Program-made: the position numbers and the translations under genes | In this document: in pieces, positions 5,236-8,491 of the stretch | Layout of the letters: every line of letters begins with the position of its first letter | How positions within the stretch are numbered: position 1 is the first letter of the stretch | Source: Kiritimatiellia bacterium | Lineage (GTDB): Bacteria > Verrucomicrobiota > Kiritimatiellia > RFP12 > UBA1067 | Length of the DNA: 8,491 nt | Assembly: GCA_017959645.1 (NCBI GenBank) | Contig: JAGDAE010000160.1 | Coordinates: 1-8,491, forward strand | Direction: 5' to 3' | Notes under the pieces: generated by a model | Told to the model about the DNA's origin: nothing | The model's database searches: none | Seen by the model: the letters and a program-made list of their open reading frames with translations, nothing else

Positions 5236-7485
5236 ATGAAAATAGAACTCATAGCATCCGCGTTTGCGCTCGCAGCGGTCTCCGCCGGCGCGATCGACGT
5301 AGTAATCGACCGCGAGAGCCCCGCCGCCGAGGCGGACTTCCGCTACCACCTGAGCAAGATGTCGGCGCAGACGTCGACATTGCGCGTCGGCGAGCATCCG
5401 TCCAAGGTGCAGAACCAGACGAACGAAACGTTCCGCCTGAAGATCGAAGGCGACAAGGCCTACGTTTCGGGCAATACCGCGACCGCCGTCTCGCACGGAC
5501 TCTACGAGCTTCTCGAGCGGATGGGGTGCGACTGGATAATGCCGGGAGAGATCGGCGAAGTCATACCCGAAAATCCCGATCCGCGGCCGGCCGACTGCGA
5601 CATCGAGGAGTCTCCCAGCTTCATCGTTCGCGACCCGTGGTATTCCGGCGGCACGATGGCGGTAACCGACCACGAGTACCGCGAGTTCCACCAGTGGGGG
5701 GTGCGCAAGAAACTGCGCGGCGCCAGCCACCCGCTCATGATGCAGGGCGGGCACATGTGGGACGCGATCATCGGCATGTACGCCGACGTGATCAAGGAGC
5801 ATCCCGAATACCTGGCGCTCTGCCGCAACCCGGATGGCACCTTCTCGCGCCGCGGTCCGCAGCTCGACACCTCCAACCCCGAGGTCGTCAAGCTCTTCGA
5901 GCAGTACATCCGCCACTGCTACGAGGCCAACAACTGGCCGAAGGACCATCCCGCGTGCCTCGGCATCGGGCCGGCCGACGGCGGCGGGTTCTCGGAGTCT
6001 CCCGAGGCGCTGGCAGAGGGTTCGGGCAGGATCGACCCGATGACGGGCGAGCTCGACCAGACCGATTCGCTCGTGCTGCTCTGCAACCGCATTCTCGAGG
6101 ACATGGAGGCGGAATACCCCAACCTCTATCTCGGATGGTACCTCTATTCGGTGCACGCCGACTTCCCGATGCGCTACAAGCCGCACCCGAAAATCGTGAT
6201 CGTCATCGCCGACATCTCCTACTCGCGCTTCCATTCGACGGTCGATCCGGTCTCGACGAGAATCTACTACCGCCAGCTGATCGAGAAGTGGGCCGAGACC
6301 CCGAACCTCAAGTTCTTCCGCGGCTACAACTGGAACCTCGCCGAGAACTTCCTGCCGTATTCGAAGCTCGACATCTGGGCGCACGAGTATCCGTTCTACC
6401 ACAAGATGAACGTGCAGGGCTCGACGACCGAATGCGAGATGTCGTGGGCGACGACGGGCCCGGGCAACTACTATGAGGCCGCGCTTCTGTGGGACGTGAC
6501 CTCCGACATGAAGGAGACTCTGCACAAGTACTGCGAGCACGCCTTCGGCAATGGCGGCAAGTATCTCGAGGAGTACTATCTCGGCCTTACCGAGCGCCAG
6601 CGCGATTCCGGACAGGAGGCGGGCGGCATCTTCTCGATGCACCGCATATTCGACCACGGTTTCGTGAAGTGGGGACGCAAGCTCTTCGACAAGGCCTACG
6701 CGGCCGCCGAACGCCCCGAGGAGAAGGAGCGCATAACCTACATGCGCAAGCCGCTCGACGGGCTCGAGGATTTCCTGAACATGCGCGAGCTGCAGTTCGA
6801 CTGCCGCTTCAAGGAGGCGGACGACATCCTTCTGAAGATTATCGCCGACCGTCAGGCCCTGCATGACGAGAAACGCCATTGGAACTGCTGGTACTCGATC
6901 ATGATGCTCGAATGGTACTTCCGCCGTCCGCTCGAGGACTCGGTCAAGTACTCGACCGGCGACTACAGGATACTCTACAAGATTCCGAACGAACTGCCGA
7001 CGGTGTTCGATCCGTTCAAGCGCGGAATCGACCTGGGCTTCAACAATCCGTACCTGAACGACAAGAAGTGGATCAAGACCGAGACGTTCGAGTCCAACTG
7101 GGCCGAGCAGGGGCTTTCGAGCCTCGCGGTCGGTTCGGTATGGTACCGCGTGCACGTACCGGTCGACGCGATTCCCGCGGGCGAGCCGGTGTCGCTTCTC
7201 GTGGGCGGCGTCGATTCGCTCGTTCGCGTGTACTGCAACGGCGGCTACGTGGGCGAGGGAATCGGCTGGGCGAACGCGTTCGCCTTCGACCTGACCGACT
7301 TCGTCAAGCCGGGCGAAGAGAATTTCATCGCGATCGAGGTCCAGCGCTACGGCATCGCCGAACTCGGCACGGGCGGAATCGTCTTCCCGTCGTTCCTGTT
7401 CACCGGCCCGAGGCTCGAACAGCGCGCGCCGGCGTTCGACGAATCGCTGCTCAAGATCCTGCCCGGCGGGGCGAGGGCCGACTGA
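5236..7485 (+). CDS. Secreted DUF4838 family protein, putative glycoside hydrolase
   Basis: The protein has 749 residues. Residues 1-19 are a signal peptide (MKIELIASAFALAAVSAGA). Residues 20-112 form a small domain like the N-terminus of GH67 alpha-glucuronidases, ending in the recognisable GLYELLERMGCDWIMPGEIG (88-107). Residues about 125-450 are the DUF4838 region, a probable TIM barrel: HPEYLAL (189-195), QLDTSNPEVV (209-218), GPADGGGFSESP (245-256), GWYLYSVHADFP (300-311) and ALLWDVTSDMKETLHKYCEH (416-435) all match the family pattern as I remember it. A helical part follows. Residues about 610-725 form a galactose-binding-type beta-sandwich (WYRVHVPVDAIP, RVYCNGGYVGEG, LTDFVKPGEENFIAIEV), as in sugar-binding domains of GH2 enzymes. 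It probably acts on an extracellular or periplasmic polysaccharide; the substrate and catalytic acids cannot be named. The next gene begins 2 bases after its stop. Confidence 0.9.
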   Translation: MKIELIASAFALAAVSAGAIDVVIDRESPAAEADFRYHLSKMSAQTSTLRVGEHPSKVQNQTNETFRLKIEGDKAYVSGNTATAVSHGLYELLERMGCDWIMPGEIGEVIPENPDPRPADCDIEESPSFIVRDPWYSGGTMAVTDHEYREFHQWGVRKKLRGASHPLMMQGGHMWDAIIGMYADVIKEHPEYLALCRNPDGTFSRRGPQLDTSNPEVVKLFEQYIRHCYEANNWPKDHPACLGIGPADGGGFSESPEALAEGSGRIDPMTGELDQTDSLVLLCNRILEDMEAEYPNLYLGWYLYSVHADFPMRYKPHPKIVIVIADISYSRFHSTVDPVSTRIYYRQLIEKWAETPNLKFFRGYNWNLAENFLPYSKLDIWAHEYPFYHKMNVQGSTTECEMSWATTGPGNYYEAALLWDVTSDMKETLHKYCEHAFGNGGKYLEEYYLGLTERQRDSGQEAGGIFSMHRIFDHGFVKWGRKLFDKAYAAAERPEEKERITYMRKPLDGLEDFLNMRELQFDCRFKEADDILLKIIADRQALHDEKRHWNCWYSIMMLEWYFRRPLEDSVKYSTGDYRILYKIPNELPTVFDPFKRGIDLGFNNPYLNDKKWIKTETFESNWAEQGLSSLAVGSVWYRVHVPVDAIPAGEPVSLLVGGVDSLVRVYCNGGYVGEGIGWANAFAFDLTDFVKPGEENFIAIEVQRYGIAELGTGGIVFPSFLFTGPRLEQRAPAFDESLLKILPGGARAD

Positions 7486-7487
7486 CG

Positions 7488-8491
7488 ATGGCGAAATCTC
7501 TCGCTCTCGCGCTGTGCGCGTCGTGCGCGCTCGCGGTCTCGGCCGGCGAAAAGCCGGTCGAGGTCGCCGTCTACTATTTCGGCAACTACCACCAGGACGC
7601 GCGCAACGCAAAGCGCTACGGCGAGGGCTGGACCGAGTGGAAGCTCGTCAAAGAGGCGACGCCGCGCTTCGAGGGCCACCGCCAGCCGCGCGTCCCGGCC
7701 TGGGGATATGCCGACGAGGCCGACCCGGCGGAAATGGCGCGCAAGATCGACGCGGCCGCCTCGCACGGCGTCGACGCGTTCATCTTCGACTGGTACTGGT
7801 ACGACGACGGACCCTTCCTCGAGCGCTCGCTCGACGACGGCTTCCTCAAGGCGCCGAACCGAGACCGGCTCAAGTTCGCGCTGATGTGGGCCAACCACGA
7901 CTGGGTCGAGATCTTCCCGGCGAAAAAAGGCGTCGCGCCGGAGCTGATATATCCCGGACGCGTCTCGCCCGAGACCTTCGACAGAATCTGCGACCATGTC
8001 ATAGACGACTACTTCAAGCAGCCCAACTACTGGAAGATCGGCGGCAGGCCGTACTTCTCGGTCTACGAGCTGACGAAGTTCTGCGAGAGCTTCGGCTCGC
8101 GCGAGGCGACGAAAGAAGCGATCGCGAAATTCCGCGCGAAGACGAAGGCGGCCGGATTCGAAGATCTCCACCTCAACGCGGTGTACTGGGGAATCCCGAA
8201 CATACCGGGCGAGGGACAGGTCGCCGACCCGGTGGGGTTCATCGAAGAACTCGGCTTCGATTCGGTAACCTCCTACGTCTGGATACACCATGTCGCGCTG
8301 CCCGAGCGCGAGACGGACTACAATTACGTGCGCGACGCCTACTTCAGCCACTGGGACGGCGCGAAGAAAAGCTTCTCGATCCCCTACTACCCCAACGCTT
8401 CGGTCGGCTGGGATTCTTCCCCGCGAACCGACCAGTCGGGCGAGTGGGGCGGATGGGGGTATCCCTACACCAACATCATCTCCGGCAACGG
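7488..8491 (+). CDS. Secreted GH99/WbsX-like glycoside hydrolase, 3'-partial
   Basis: 334 residues are visible and the frame is open to the right edge. Residues 1-19 are a signal peptide (MAKSLALALCASCALAVSA). The rest follows the WbsX / glycoside hydrolase family 99-like barrel: VAVYYFGNYH (26-35), GWTEWKLVKEATPRFEGH (47-64), the Asp-Pro after AWGY, HGVDAFIFDWYWYDDGPFLE (93-112), ALMWANHDW (131-139), YWKIGGRPYFSVYE (181-194) and SVGWDSSPRT (305-314). GH99 itself contains endo-acting alpha-mannan enzymes, but WbsX relatives also occur in O-antigen loci; the signal peptide and the DUF4838 neighbour favour glycan breakdown. The ATG lies 2 bases after the preceding stop, with only a weak GAGG 11 bases upstream (7473-7476), so translation is probably coupled to that of the DUF4838 gene. 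Substrate not determinable; the missing C-terminus may carry more domains. Confidence 0.88.
   Translation, partial: MAKSLALALCASCALAVSAGEKPVEVAVYYFGNYHQDARNAKRYGEGWTEWKLVKEATPRFEGHRQPRVPAWGYADEADPAEMARKIDAAASHGVDAFIFDWYWYDDGPFLERSLDDGFLKAPNRDRLKFALMWANHDWVEIFPAKKGVAPELIYPGRVSPETFDRICDHVIDDYFKQPNYWKIGGRPYFSVYELTKFCESFGSREATKEAIAKFRAKTKAAGFEDLHLNAVYWGIPNIPGEGQVADPVGFIEELGFDSVTSYVWIHHVALPERETDYNYVRDAYFSHWDGAKKSFSIPYYPNASVGWDSSPRTDQSGEWGGWGYPYTNIISGN

Noticed and set aside
5179..7611. An 810-codon open frame on the minus strand opposite the DUF4838 gene
   Set aside because: It is the antisense shadow of a G/C-ending, codon-biased gene. Its translation is Arg-, Val- and Leu-rich with no domain, no signal peptide and no ribosome binding site, while the plus strand encodes a recognisable family.
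7347..8351. A 334-codon minus-strand open frame opposite the GH99-like gene
   Set aside because: It is a shadow of the plus-strand codon bias. The plus strand carries clear WbsX/GH99 motifs in one uninterrupted frame to the window edge.

Overview
The window looks like bacterial chromosome from the Planctomycetes-Verrucomicrobia-Lentisphaerae group, most likely Lentisphaerota, Kiritimatiellota or Verrucomicrobiota. This is inferred from the protein families I recognise (DUF4838, a GH99/WbsX-like hydrolase, a DUF4034-like helical region), all of which are common in glycan-degrading members of those phyla. No rRNA, tRNA, CRISPR array or transposase gene was seen.

Left part (1-1760, lower GC, plus strand): three genes form a tight overlapping operon. 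The first enters from outside the window and is the 3' end of a beta-rich, probably extracellular protein. The second and third start inside the end of the gene before them, each behind a Shine-Dalgarno sequence, and both encode signal-peptide proteins of unknown function. The third is only 83 residues long and looks truncated or frameshifted.

Middle (1761-2164): about 400 bases with no convincing gene. They hold the most unusual feature of the window, six copies of an imperfect repeat on a 22-base period. Each copy carries a TTTA-NNN-TAAA dyad, and neighbouring copies can also pair as hairpins. Two further inverted repeats follow, one of them a plausible terminator for the minus-strand gene to its right. 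The two sides of this stretch differ visibly in base composition.

Right part (2165-8491, higher GC): a 980-residue secreted protein on the minus strand combines a degenerate thioredoxin fold, a long helical region and a C-terminal beta-sandwich. It diverges from a plus-strand pair: a secreted DUF4838 protein with a GH67-type N-terminal domain and a C-terminal carbohydrate-binding-like sandwich, then, 2 bases after its stop, a secreted GH99/WbsX-like glycoside hydrolase that runs off the window. These two are probably co-transcribed enzymes for breaking down or trimming an extracellular glycan. The divergent intergenic region (5108-5235) has a readable promoter in each direction. The plus-strand promoter lies so close to the ATG that the message is predicted to be nearly leaderless.
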